A stretch of 64,000 nucleotides of DNA, taken from Acholoe squamosa (taxonomy: Eukaryota > Annelida > Polychaeta > Phyllodocida > Polynoidae). This document shows, in pieces, positions 12,601 through 27,600 of this stretch (its first letter is position 1; the number at the start of each line of letters is the position of its first letter). The DNA lies in assembly GCA_949317995.1 (NCBI GenBank), contig OX439045.1, positions 40,257,693 through 40,321,692 of the forward strand. Reading direction: 5' to 3'. A program made the translations under genes and the position numbers. Under the pieces are notes generated by a model. The model was not told the DNA's origin, made no database searches, and saw only the letters and a program-made list of their open reading frames with translations.

Positions 12601-15600
12601 AAGGTGCAAGAAAGGTTTATCCTCGTGAATAAACCGCACCTTGTACGCGAGGTTTTTGTGGTAAAAACAATACCAGTGAAACGAAAAGAGGAAGGAGTAA
12701 GGATAAGGGATGAATACTTCATCAGAACAGGAGTGATACACCCTCATATGTCTTTTTTCAAAAGCAAACTCGAATCTTTAATGGACAATATCAACAAATA
12801 TTTGTCTTCAGGGTACCTCTGGAGGTTCATTCAATTTAATTTACCACTGTTTTGGATAAACCTCCAGAGAGGTAACAAAAAAAGATGGAAAAAGTCATTT
12901 CATGTTGAGGCTTTATACCCAACGTCACTTGTCTTGATAAAACTATAGATTGATATAATCTGAAAAAGCTACATAGTTAAGATTATCCGTATAGAGGTGC
13001 TAATCTAACTACTAGGTGTAAGCTCCTAAGTGTTTGCCCTACCCAGCCCAAACACAACGTAACTAACATACCTAGTCATCCCACTCATTATATCCTAGTG
13101 TAAGGACATTCAACGACTCTGAACGTTGGAAATATCAGTATAAAACAAAAGCAATTTGTACTAATCATTTGTATGAAAACCACAATGTAATCAGTCAGAA
13201 GCATTGCGTTTGTTTCAGCCAGCTGGAACATCTCCCAAACAGTACTATGCTATACAGAATAGGTGAAATTATGTATCAACGGAAATGCTAACCCATTGTT
13301 ATATTAGACTAAGAACTAGCATTGCAGATGTGTGTTATTGTTAGAAAATAGGCTATAACTTAGTTGTTTAGTTTGGATTTGTTTATAATTCTTTATCTTA
13401 ATACTTCAATCTAACAAGGTATACAGTATTATTTGAGATATGAATATTAGGTTGCATTATATTGAAAAAAAAACCATCAAATATAGTTATAAGTATAATT
13501 TATCATAGTTTAAAATATTCTGAATTATTTGAAAATTGTAAAATATGTTGTCACAATCCCAGTGTTTCTAAATTTTTATCAACGTCATAAACGTAGACCA
13601 ACTGCACAAATAGAAGCTTTCCGTTATATGTGTTGTCTCTACCATTCTATTTCTTGTTCAATAGGTGGGCCAATGACAACACAGACGATGAGTCCAACTG
13701 GATTCACAACTACAACCCCAACAACGCCCTTCACTTTTAGTCCAACTGTATACACAACCCAAACAACATTAGCTTCTAGTCCAACTGTACACACAACTAC
13801 AACCCCAACAACTACATTAGCTTCTAGTCCAACTGTACACACAACTACAACCCCAACAACAACATTAGCTTCTAGTCCAACTGTACACACAACTAAAACC
13901 CCAACAACTACATTAGCTTCTAGTCCAACTGTACACACAACTACAACCCAAACAACATTAACTTCTAGTCCAACTGTACACACAACTACAACCCCAACAA
14001 CAACATTAGCTTCTAGTCCAACTGTACACACAACTAAAACCCAAACAACATTAACTTCTAGTCCAACTGTACACACAACTACAACCCCAACAACAACATT
14101 AGCTTCTAGTCCAACTGTACACACAACTACAACCCCAACAACAACATTAGCTTCTAGTCCAACTGTACACACAACTACAACCCTAACAACAACATTAGCT
14201 TCTAGTCCAACTGTACACACAACTACAACCCCAACAACATTAGCTTCTAGTCCAACTGTACACACAACTACAACCCTAACAACAACATTAGCTTCTAGTC
14301 CAACTGTACACACAACTACAACCCCAACAACAACATTAGCTTCTAGTCCAACTGTACACACAACTACAACCCCAACAACAACATTAGCTTCTAGTCCAAC
14401 TGTACACACAACTACAACCCCGACAACAACATTAGCTTCTAGTCCAACTGTACACACAACTACAACCCCAACAACAACATTAGCTTCTAGTCCAACTGTA
14501 CACACAACTACAACCCTAACAACAACATTAGCTTCTAGTCCAACTGTACACACAACTACAACCCCAACAACATTAGCTTCTAGTCCAACTGTACACACAA
14601 CTACAACCCTAACAACAACATTAGCTTCTAGTCCAACTGTACACACAACTACAACCCCAACAACAACATTAGCTTCTAGTCCAACTGTACACACAACTAC
14701 AACCCAAACAACAACATTAGCTTCTAGTCCAACTGTACACACAACTACAACCCCGACAACAACATTAGCTTCTAGTCCAACTGTACACGCAACTACAACC
14801 CCAACAACAACATTAGCTTCTAGTCCAACTGTACACACAACTACAACCCAAACAACATTAACTTCTAGTCCAACAGTACACACAACTACAACCCAAACAA
14901 CAATAACTTCTAGTCCAAATGTACACACAACTACAACCCCAACAACAACATTAACTTCTAGTCCAACTGTACACACAACTACAACCCCAACAACAACATT
15001 AGCTTCTAGTCCAACAGTACACACAATTGCAACTACAACAACTGCATTCCCTTCTACTCAAACAGTACACACAACTACAACCCCAACAGCTACATTAGCT
15101 TCTAATCCAACAGTACACACAACTACAACAACTGCATTCCCTTCTACTCCAACTGTACACACAACTACAACTCCAACAACATTAGCTTCTAGTCCTACAG
15201 TACACACAACTGCAACACCAACAACATTAACATCTAGTCCAACTGTATACACAACCCCAACAACAACATTAGCTTCTAGTCCAACTTTACATACAACTAC
15301 AATAACTGCATCACCCTCTCAGCCAACTGTACACACAACTATGACTGCATCATCCTCTATTCCTACTGTATACACGACTTCAACCCCAACAACTGCATCC
15401 TCTAGTCAAATTGTACCCACAACTACAACAACTGCACAGCCAACAATTGGATTATTGAGTTCCACAACCAGAGGATCCAGCTTACCTGGCATTCTGCCAA
15501 GCCTGATCCCTATGTCAACGTCTTCAACCACTAGCTCAGCAGGTGAGAAGTTCAGCATATTATCTTTCTCTATTGTATCCTCACTTATCTTTCAGGTGCA

Positions 15601-18600
15601 TAGCGGGGCTGCCACGTATGTCTCAGTGCAGAGGTTGAATAGACAATGAACAAGACATCAGTTCACTACTCGATATTAGATGCATAGGTAGTATCTTTGA
15701 AAGGTTTTCCTTTATATTGGCAGCTGACTGCCTTTTCCAATATACTACTGCTGTTACCTTCTTTGGATTAAAAGTTTTAGCTAGGTTATTTTAACTATTA
15801 AATTCTGTTTTCCTTTCCAGACATAGGTATCGTGCTACAATTGTATCATTTTAATTGGATATTGAATCAAATAGTTCTGTTTACCCAAGTCATCTCTTTT
15901 CTTTTACAGACGTAGTTATCCACAGATAGTCTTGGGATGGCACCCATGCATTTTATCAGGAACTCCATAGTATTTTCTCTAATAATCATGCAAGTAATGG
16001 CCTTTTTGCAGTAGTTTCCAGGGTATCTACACAGAACTATTATTGAAAGACAAGCAGGTAATTATTGTTATATTCCTCCTGACCGGTATCTCGGAATATT
16101 GTGAAATAGTTCTCAATGATTGTCTATGCAGCACCTGCTGCAGGTTTTTAGCCCTCTTTGGCCTGTTACACTTAAGCAAACTAAGAATGACATTACTAGA
16201 TAGGCCTACTTTTATTTCCATTTGCACCAGGAATATTCAATCTGCTGACGTAAGCCATAGTTTGTAGTGTCTACTGCATGTTCTTAACTCCTCTTGTACT
16301 GTTGTTCATGTAGTCATAAGTAAGCATGGTATTTACTAGATACTTTATAATCATTATCTGAACAGTAGAAAGTACTTTTCTCAAAAGTTGTAAGGTATAC
16401 TGCATGCCAGTATTATTGACCTAACATTTTTCTAGATATGTAGAAGTAGAGTATGACCAGATGATTCATGATCATTTCCTATTACCAGTAATATTGTAAC
16501 TATTGCTTTTCCTTAGAAGTAACTATTAGGTTAGTGGACAGCAATGAAATAAAAAAAATTATCCTACACCTGCGTCTTTGTGCTATTTCTGACTTCCAGA
16601 TTGTTATACATGTGTTATATTCAACAGCGGCAAAAATTGGATGTTAAGCAAACACTAATCTGCATGCAATCCCATTTATGTATATACACTAATATGGAAT
16701 AATCCAGTTCACCCTATGCATTCAAGTTCCTTTGTCACATGATTAAATATTCTTTCTTTGCCATTTGATAGAGGACATTATACATAATTAGTTTTAAAAA
16801 TGAGCATTACCTTGGGGGATTCTACAATAGAACCCCTTCAGGTCATTCCAGAGTGTTCAGAGCAAACCAGACATAGGGACTGTATGTAACCTCCAATGAC
16901 GATATTCAGATGTTAATTCTTTCTTCTAGTATCCCAAAATTTGATACTTGATCTGTATGATTTAGATGCTATTGCAGCCTACAGAGCATGAGGGATGCTA
17001 AAGTTATGAGCATTTCACATCCCTTTATTTCGCTTAAACCAGTGAGTCACAATTGGGACATTAGTCATACATAATTGTTGTCTCATTAAGTGTAAGGAAA
17101 GTTATTTAAGTGTAGATTCAATGTTGCTTTGAAGAGCACTTGAATCGCCAATGCAAATTGAAATAAATCTGAATTATTTTCAGTGCCTTCGTCCCTTCCC
17201 TGTTTTTCGGACACCATTCTCTCACCACTCTCCTCTGCCGACACCCCACCACAATACATGCTAGCTATCTACAACAAACCCATCTCCTGTAAAGGCACCC
17301 TTACTGCTGTGTCATTCTATGCCCTTGATGTTGGAAGCTGGTACCTGGACATCTATTACCTTAGTGGCAGCTATAGTTACAAGTATCTGAGATCTAAAAA
17401 TCAAGTGACTTCAACAGGTGTAGGGGTTCAAACCTACAACTTTTCAAGCCCAATTTTGGTTGAGGAAAATGATGTGTTTGGTATCCACTACCAGAGCTCC
17501 TCCAGTACTCCTCTCATTCCCTATGCATCGTCAACAAGTTCAAGTCTATCTTCTACTGGATACTCATCGAGTGATCTTGTTGGATATGTTCAGAAGTACT
17601 ACACTGATGTTTCTGTAAGCTCAAGTTTTTATACTACAACAAGTTGGACAACGAGTGAGCTCAGACTTCCTGCTGTCAGGCTGCATGTCACTGAAGGTAA
17701 AATAACAATATTGTTTTCTATTGTTCTGTGTGAGGTGAAGGGTTGTCAGAAATGCATGCGCATCATCCAAAAGCAGAGGATAGTTGCTCAGAGAAAAGTG
17801 CAAATAATATTTAGAGAAGTCAAGACTGGAATCTAGGTGCACCACATTTCAAATTTTGAAATTTTCAGCATCAGTGGTATGTCTAAGCAGAGAACTATAG
17901 TTGAATATTTCGGCATAGACAAACAAGAATTATCACAGACACCTTCCAATGGAATTTGAAGCCCCATAAGTAGAAAGTGAAATGAGGAAGGGTTTTTCTC
18001 CTAAATCCTTTGAAAGATTGTTCCATTCTATTTACAGAAACAACTACCACATCAACAACCACACCTACAACTACAACTGCTGAAGGTAACTATTGATCAA
18101 GTCACTGTTAAGGAAGGACAAAGGGTGTAATATTTCATTAAAATCATTGACCATGAGTATCAATACCTCGACAATGCAATTTATAATTTGATATTTGACT
18201 TGTTATTTCAGTGATCGTAGATTCAGCTTTACCCTGCTTCACAGACACCATTCTCTCACCACTCTCATCTGCCGACACCTCACCACAATACATGCTAGCT
18301 ATCTACAACAAACCCATCTCCTGTAAAGGCACCCTTACTGCTGTGTCATTCTATGCCCTTGATGTTGGAAGCTGGTACCTGGACATCTATTACCTTAGTG
18401 GCAGCTATAGTTACAAGTATCTGAGATCTAAAAATCAAGTGACTTCAACAGGTGTAGGGGTTCAAACCTACAACTTTTCAAGCCCAATTTTGGTTGAGGA
18501 AAATGATGTGTTTGGTATCCACTACCAGAGCTCCTCCAGTACTCCTCTCATTCCCTATGCATCGTCAACAAGTTCAAGTCTATCTTCTACTGGATACTCA

Positions 18601-21600
18601 TCGAGTGATCTTGTTGGATATGTTCAGAAGTACTACACTGATGTTTCTGTAAGCTCAAGTTTTTATACTACAACAAGTTGGACAACGAGTGAGCTCAGAC
18701 TTCCTGCTGTCAGGCTGCATGTCACTGAAGGTAAAATAACAATATTGTTTTCTATTGTTCTGTGTGAGGTGAAGGGTTGTCAGAAATGCATGCGCATCAT
18801 CCAAAAGCAGAGGATAGTTGCTCAGAGAAAAGTGCAAATAATATTTAGAGAAGTCAAGACTGGAATCTAGGTGCACCACATTTCAAATTTTGAAATTTTC
18901 AGCATCAGTGGTATGTCTAAGCAGAGAACTATAGTTGAATATTTCGGCATAGACAAACAAGAATTATCACAGACACCTTCCAATGGAATTTGAAGCCCCA
19001 TAAGTAGAAAGTGAAATGAGGAAGGGTTTTTCTCCTAAATCCTTTGAAAGATTGTTCCATTCTATTTACAGAAACAACTACCACATCAACAACCACACCT
19101 ACAACTACAACTGCTGAAGGTAACTATTGATCAAGTCACTGTTAAGGAAGGACAAAGGGTGTAATATTTCATTAAAATCATTGACCATGAGTATCAATAC
19201 CTCGACAATGCAATTTATAATTTGATATTTGACTTGTTATTTCAGTGATCGTAGATTCAGCTTTACCCTGCTTCACAGACACCATTCTCTCACCACTCTC
19301 CTCTGCCGACACCTCACCACAATACATGCTAGCTATCTACAACAAACCCATCTCCTGTAAAGGCACCCTTACTGCTGTGTCATTCTATGCCCTTGATGTT
19401 GGAAGCTGGTACCTGGACATCTATTACCTTAGTGGCAGCTATAGTTACAAGTATCTGAGATCTAAAAATCAAGTGACTTCAACAGGTGTAGGGGTTCAAA
19501 CCTACAACTTTTCAAGCCCAATTTTGGTTGAGGAAAATGATGTGTTTGGTATCCACTACCAGAGCTCCTCCAGTACTCCTCTCATTCCCTATGCATCGTC
19601 AACAAGTTCAAGTCTATCTTCTACTGGATACTCATCGAGTGATCTTGTTGGATATGTTCAGAAGTACTACACTGATGTTTCTGTAAGCTCAAGTTTTTAT
19701 ACTACAACAAGTTGGACAACGAGTGAGCTCAGACTTCCTGCTGTCAGGCTGCATGTCACTGAAGGTAAAATAACAATATTGTTTTCTATTGTTCTGTGTG
19801 AGGTGAAGGGTTGTCAGAAATGCATGCGCATCATCCAAAAGCAGAGGATAGTTGCTCAGAGAAAAGTGCAAATAATATTTAGAGAAGTCAAGACTGGAAT
19901 CTAGGTGCACCACATTTCAAATTTTGAAATTTTCAGCATCAGTGGTATGTCTAAGCAGAGAACTATAGTTGAATATTTCGGCATAGACAAACAAGAATTA
20001 TCACAGACACCTTCCAATGGAATTTGAAGCCCCATAAGTAGAAAGTGAAATGAGGAAGGGTTTTTCTCCTAAATCCTTTGAAAGATTGTTCCATTCTATT
20101 TACAGAAACAACTACCACATCAACAACCACACCTACAACTACAACTGCTGAAGGTAACTATTGATCAAGTCACTGTTAAGGAAGGACAAAGGGTGTAATA
20201 TTTCATTAAAATCATTGACCATGAGTATCAATACCTCGACAATGCAATTTATAATTTGATATTTGACTTGTTATTTCAGTGATCGTAGATTCAGCTTTAC
20301 CCTGCTTCACAGACACCATTCTCTCACCACTCTCCTCTGCCGACACCTCACCACAATACATGCTAGCTATCTACAACAAACCCATCTCCTGTAAAGGCAC
20401 CCTTACTGCTGTGTCATTCTATGCCCTTGATGTTGGAAGCTGGTACCTGGACATCTATTACCTTAGTGGCAGCTATAGTTACAAGTATCTGAGATCTAAA
20501 AATCAAGTGACTTCAACAGGTGTAGGGGTTCAAACCTACAACTTTTCAAGCCCAATTTTGGTTGAGGAAAATGATGTGTTTGGTATCCACTACCAGAGCT
20601 CCTCCAGTACTCCTCTCATTCCCTATGCATCGTCAACAAGTTCAAGTCTATCTTCTACTGGATACTCATCGAGTGATCTTGTTGGATATGTTCAGAAGTA
20701 CTACACTGATGTTTCTGTAAGCTCAAGTTTTTATACTACAACAAGTTGGACAACGAGTGAGCTCAGACTTCCTGCTGTCAGGCTGCATGTCACTGAAGGT
20801 AAAATAACAATATTGTTTTCTATTGTTCTGTGTGAGGTGAAGGGTTGTCAGAAATGCATGCGCATCATCCAAAAGCAGAGGATAGTTGCTCAGAGAAAAG
20901 TGCAAATAATATTTAGAGAAGTCAAGACTGGAATCTAGGTGCACCACATTTCAAATTTTGAAATTTTCAGCATCAGTGGTATGTCTAAGCAGAGAACTAT
21001 AGTTGAATATTTCGGCATAGACAAACAAGAATTATCACAGACACCTTCCAATGGAATTTGAAGCCCCATAAGTAGAAAGTGAAATGAGGAAGGGTTTTTC
21101 TCCTAAATCCTTTGAAAGATTGTTCCATTCTATTTACAGAAACAACTACCACATCAACAACCACACCTACAACTACAACTGCTGAAGGTAACTATTGATC
21201 AAGTCACTGTTAAGGAAGGACAAAGGGTGTAATATTTCATTAAAATCATTGACCATGAGTATCAATACCTCGACAATGCAATTTATAATTTGATATTTGA
21301 CTTGTTATTTCAGTGATCGTAGATTCAGCTTTACCCTGCTTCACAGACACCATTCTCTCACCACTCTCCTCTGCCGACACCTCACCACAATACATGCTAG
21401 CTATCTACAACAAACCCATCTCCTGTAAAGGCACCCTTACTGCTGTGTCATTCTATGCCCTTGATGTTGGAAGCTGGTACCTGGACATCTATTACCTTAG
21501 TGGCAGCTATAGTTACAAGTATCTGAGATCTAAAAATCAAGTGACTTCAACAGGTGTAGGGGTTCAAACCTACAACTTTTCAAGCCCAATTTTGGTTGAG

Positions 21601-24600
21601 GAAAATGATGTGTTTGGTATCCACTACCAGAGCTCCTCCAGTACTCCTCTCATTCCCTATGCATCGTCAACAAGTTCAAGTCTATCTTCTACTGGATACT
21701 CATCGAGTGATCTTGTTGGATATGTTCAGAAGTACTACACTGATGTTTCTGTAAGCTCAAGTTTTTATACTACAACAAGTTGGACAACGAGTGAGCTCAG
21801 ACTTCCTGCTGTCAGGCTGCATGTCACTGAAGGTAAAATAACAATATTGTTTTCTATTGTTCTGTGTGAGGTGAAGGGTTGTCAGAAATGCATGCGCATC
21901 ATCCAAAAGCAGAGGATAGTTGCTCAGAGAAAAGTGCAAATAATATTTAGAGAAGTCAAGACTGGAATCTAGGTGCACCACATTTCAAATTTTGAAATTT
22001 TCAGCATCAGTGGTATGTCTAAGCAGAGAACCATAGTTGAATATTTCGGCATGGACAAACAAGAATTATCACAGACACCTTCCAATGGAATTTGAAGCCC
22101 CATAAGTAGAAAGTGAAATGAGGAAGGGTTTTTCTCCTAAATCCTTTGAAAGATTGTTCCATTCTATTTACAGAAACAACTACCACATCAACAACCACAC
22201 CTACAACTACAACTGCTGAAGGTAACTATTGATCAAGTCACTGTTAAGGAAGGACAAAGGGTGTAATATTTCATTAAAATCATTGACCATGAGTATCAAT
22301 ACCTCGACAATGCAATTTATAATTTGATATTTGACTTGTTATTTCAGTGATCGTAGATTCAGCTTTACCCTGCTTCACAGACACCATTCTCTCACCACTC
22401 TCATCTGCCGACACCCCACCACAATACATGCTAGCTATCTACAACAAACCCATCTCCTGTAAAGGCACCCTTACTGCTGTGTCATTCTATGCCCTTGATG
22501 TTGGAAGCTGGTACCTGGACATCTATTACCTTAGTGGCAGCTATAGTTACAAGTATCTGAGATCTAAAAATCAAGTGACTTCAACAGGTGTAGGGGTTCA
22601 AACCTACAACTTTTCAAGCCCAATTTTGGTTGAGGAAAATGATGTGTTTGGTATCCACTACCAGAGCTCCTCCAGTACTCCTCTCATTCCCTATGCATCG
22701 TCAACAAGTTCAAGTCTATCTTCTACTGGATACTCATCGAGTGATCTTGTTGGATATGTTCAGAAGTACTACACTGATGTTTCTGTAAGCTCAAGTTTTT
22801 ATACTACAACAAGTTGGACAACGAGTGAGCTCAGACTTCCTGCTGTCAGGCTGCATGTCACTGAAGGTAAAATAACAATATTGTTTTCTATTGTTCTGTG
22901 TGAGGTGAAGGGTTGTCAGAAATGCATGCGCATCATCCAAAAGCAGAGGATAGTTGCTCAGAGAAAAGTGCAAATAATATTTAGAGAAGTCAAGACTGGA
23001 ATCTAGGTGCACCACATTTCAAATTTTGAAATTTTCAGCATCAGTGGTATGTCTAAGCAGAAAACTATAGTTGAATATTTCGGCATAGACAAACAAGAAT
23101 TATCACAGACACCTTCCAATGGAATTTGAACCCCCATAAGTAGAAAGTGAAATGAGGAAGGGTTTTTCTCCTAAATCCTTTGAAAGATTGTTCCATTCTA
23201 TTTACAGAAACAACTACCACATCAACAACCACACCTACAACTACAACTGCTGAAGGTAACTATTGATCAAGTCACTGTTAAGGAAGGACAAAGGGTGTAA
23301 TATTTCATTAAAAATCATTGACCATGAGTATCAATACCTCGACAATGCAATTTATAATTTGATATTTGACTTGTTATTTCAGTGATCGTAGATTCAGCTT
23401 TACCCTGCTTCACAGACACCATTCTCTCACCACTCTCATCTGCTGACACCTCACCACAATACATGCTAGCTATCTACAACAAACCCATCTCCTGTAAAGG
23501 CACCCTTACTGCTGTGTCATTCTATGCCCTTGATGTTGGAAGCTGGTACCTGGACATCTATTACCTTAGTGGCAGCTATAGTTACAAGTATCTGAGATCT
23601 AAAAATCAAGTGACTTCAACAGGTGTAGGGGTTCAAACCTACAACTTTTCAAGCCCAATTTTGGTTGAGGAAAATGATGTGTTTGGTATCCACTACCAGA
23701 GCTCCTCCAGTACTCCTCTCATTCCCTATGCATCGTCAACAAGTTCAAGTCTATCTTCTACTGGATACTCATCGAGTGATCTTGTTGGATATGTTCAGAA
23801 GTACTACACTGATGTTTCTGTAAGCTCAAGTTTTTATACTACAACAAGTTGGACAACGAGTGAGCTCAGACTTCCTGCTGTCAGGCTGCATGTCACTGAA
23901 GGTAAAATAACAACATTGTTTTCTATTGTTCTGTGTGAGGTGAAGGGTTGTCAGAAATGCATGCGCATCATCCAAAAGCAGAGGATAGTTGCTCAGAGAA
24001 AAGTGCAAATAATATTTAGAGAAGTCAAGACTGGAATCTAGGTGCACCACATTTCAAATTTTGAAATTTTCAGCATCAGTGGTATGTCTAAGCAGAGAAC
24101 TATAGTTGAATATTTCGGCATAGACAAACAAGAATTATCACAGACACCTTCCAATGGAATTTGAAGCCCCATAAGTAGAAAGTGAAATGAGGAAGGGTTT
24201 TTCTCCTAAATCCTTTGAAAGATTGTTCCATTCTATTTACAGAAACAACTACCACATCAACAACCACACCTACAACTACAACTGCTGAAGGTAACTATTG
24301 ATCAAGTCACTGTTAAGGAAGGACAAAGGGTGTAATATTTCATTAAAATCATTGACCATGAGTATCAATACCTCGACAATGCAATTTATAATTTGATATT
24401 TGACTTGTTATTTCAGTGATCGTAGATTCAGCTTTACCCTGCTTCACAGACACCATTCTCTCACCACTCTCATCTGCCGACACCCAACCACAATACATGC
24501 TAGCTATCTACAACAAACCCATCTCCTGTAAAGGCACCCTTACTGCTGTGTCATTCTATGCCCTTGATGTTGGAAGCTGGTACCTGGACATCTATTACCT

Positions 24601-27600
24601 TAGTGGCAGCTATAGTTACAAGTATCTGAGATCTAAAAATCAAGTGACTTCAACAGGTGTAGGGGTTCAAACCTACAACTTTTCAAGCCCAATTTTGGTT
24701 GAGGAAAATGATGTGTTTGGTATCCACTACCAGAGCTCCTCCAGTACTCCTCTCATTCCCTATGCATCGTCAACAAGTTCAAGTCTATCTTCTACTGGAT
24801 ACTCATCGAGTGATCTTGTTGGATATGTTCAGAAGTACTACACTGATGTTTCTGTAAGCTCAAGTTTTTATACTACAACAAGTTGGACAACGAGTGAGCT
24901 CAGACTTCCTGCTGTCAGGCTGCATGTCACTGAAGGTAAAATAACAATATTGTTTTCTATTATTCTGTGTGAGGTGAAGGGTTGTCAGAAATGCATGCAC
25001 ATTGTTTAAAGGCAGAGGATAGTTGCTCAAAGAAAAGTGCAAATAATATTTAGATAAGTCAAGACTGGAATCTAGGTGCACAACATTTTAATTTTGAAAT
25101 TCTCAGCACCAGTGGTATGTCTAAGGGCAGAACTGTTGTTGAATATTTCGACATAGACAAACAAGAATTATCACAGACACCTTCCAATGGAATTTGATGC
25201 TCTACAATAGCAAGTGAAATGAGGAAGGGATTTTCTCCTAAATCCTTTCAAACATTGCCCCATTCTATTTACAGAAACAACTACCACATCAACAACGACA
25301 CCTACAACTACTACTGCTGAAGGTAACTATTGATCAAATCACTGTTACGCAAAGAAAAAATGGGCTGATACCTAACTGCAAATAACATCTGTCATGGGTA
25401 TCAGCAGTAACTATAAGTATAAGAATTACTTCCTAAGTGTTTGTGATTTTGAAGCTGGAAAGAAATAACTTTTCTTTACTTTACTCACCAAGAATTTATA
25501 TAATATGACCCTCAAATAATTTTGGAATCAAAATATATAATGCAGTAAGACCTTGATAGTCCATCCTCTTTTAGTCCATCAAGGTGAAGCTCATTAGAAT
25601 GCCACAGACTTCATACAGGAGGATGTCACAAAAGTGCTGATAAAATTTCAATTCAGAAAATTTAATTAGAATTAGTTTAGGTTTAGGTTAGGATTCATAA
25701 TCGATGACAAAGTTCATGCTCATGACATTCAAATAGTATGTAGGGGTTCGTTCCCCCGTCGGGTGCACAGAGCCTTCAGAGGGACTGTTCACTTGATTTT
25801 GTCACTCCCCCTATGTATACCATACTGATCCAGGGTAGTTGGAAGGTAGAGAATGTCAGGCCAGGGGAAGTAGCTCAGGGGTAGAGTTTCCACTTCGAAG
25901 TTGGAGGGTCCCGGGTTCGAGTCCCAGTTTCTCCATGACATTTTCTGCTGACCACTACAAGTATAATGATTGGGTTTCTATGTTATTTTCGTGATTTTCT
26001 ATATTTTCCTGAAAGATCCATCATAAATACAAATAGAATAATTATTCACAACTACTTTTTTTAAAGAAATTATTAAAAATATTAAGCAAGGTGATACATA
26101 GAGGAAAATGATATAGAACGGTGAGGAACTTTTCGTAGATATAAAATGACATTTTTGGAGGTTAAAAATGTTAATTTTTGGCAAGTTCAGCAAGGTTTAA
26201 AGTCAATGTCACAAAACGACCATGTTAAGAACGTCCGTTACGTGTCTGTTACGCCATATGGGGTCAAAGGGGGTCAAATGGGGTCATATGTGGCCATATA
26301 AAGTACAACAATTTTCAATAAATGGCAGTCCCTAGCTTTGTTAGTATACATCATATAATAATTCTAAGGTGACCTATCCCCCCTCAATCGATACCAAAGA
26401 ATCCAATGGTGCTATTAATTTTATTCTATTCTAAATGGTTGCTTAGCAACGGGCCCTTTTATTTAAATATGTAGCAAGCTTAATGGCCACTAGTGATAAT
26501 GAGGAATTGATAAATAATCAGGAAAGACAAATTTACTTTTCACGATTTTTTTCACTTTTACTTTTTGCAAACTAATAAGCTTGACCCTAATTATTGCCAT
26601 CTTTCCTGAGATAAACATGGGCAATTCTATTAAAATACCCTTGACTAGACCACCTTCTTTGAGATCTACTACCATTTATGAACAGTCTGAGAAGCTGGGT
26701 TATCAAGGCCTCACTTTATAGTAGGGCTATCTCCGGTTTCCTCAATTGGATGTCCCAACAGAGTCTTTCCCATAGCCTTTTACCTTTTAATTAATTACTA
26801 TGGCTGCTGAGATATATCAGGTGTGGAATAAAACTGTGGAACGAGCTTTTCTTCCAAATCTGTAGCTCAAAGTTACTTATATAACATTTTGCATTAATAT
26901 AAAACCTCTCATGAGTGAGGAAGCTATCAGATGGTGTGAAGCTTTCCATTTGCTGATATTAGATGTTACTGGTCTCAGAATATAGTGCACGTCGACGTTT
27001 TAGCCAATTATAGGGCACAAAAGTCAACCTGTGAAGGAGCTGTGACTAAATGGCCTCGAAATTGGACAGAAAGATCCACCACATAATGCTTTAGGTATAC
27101 ACGTTTTTTTAAACTCTATCAATTGACAGAAATCAAGTTTTGTATTTGTCAAACACACTGCCGCGTATGAAGGAAATCCTGTAAGAAATACCTCATTATG
27201 GTTTTAACCATTTTTTTGTGAAGGTGAATGTTCACATAAAGCATAGGTAGTATGGCTTCCTAATTTTTAGACTATTTTGTGATATCACATATCACACACA
27301 CCAATTTGATAAGCGTGGTGTTGGCTAGATGGCTTTTGATGATTAAACATTTTTAAAAGTGTAAAGGCACATATGGATTTAAACCAGGTTTTACCCCCAC
27401 CTTTATCGAGACTGGCAACTATTTCGAGATTACGGTGATTTTCATATTTTGATACCCCTGCCACCTCTGGTGGTTATTCAAGACCGGCTCTTATTCAAAT
27501 ATATGGTATTCATTGGGCCATTCCGGCATTGATAATGCCCTGAGATGCACGCTGATTTCATTCAGAAGGGTGTTGCTCCTATAGTAAAAGGAAAAGCTGA

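Larger units (their letters stand above)
17184..25322 (+). repeat. eight-unit tandem array, 1,034-bp period (R exon + linker exon + two introns)
   Basis: R exons start at 17184, 18212, 19246, 20280, 21314, 22348, 23383 and 24417. A standard unit is 519-bp exon, 341-bp intron, 48-bp exon, 126-bp intron, total 1,034 bp. Copies, introns included, differ at only a handful of bases. The block ends cleanly on both sides. Both exons are phase 1-1, so any unit number keeps the frame. Confidence 0.93.

Noticed and set aside
13639..15024. 461-codon open frame on the - strand (Val/Cys-rich repeat)
   Set aside because: It is the complement of the 48-bp coding minisatellite; the composition follows from the repeat and there are no supporting splice or domain signals.
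17621..25081. Repeated 73-74-codon open frames on the - strand, once per array unit
   Set aside because: They overlap the R exon and its intron in antisense and recur only because the unit is duplicated.
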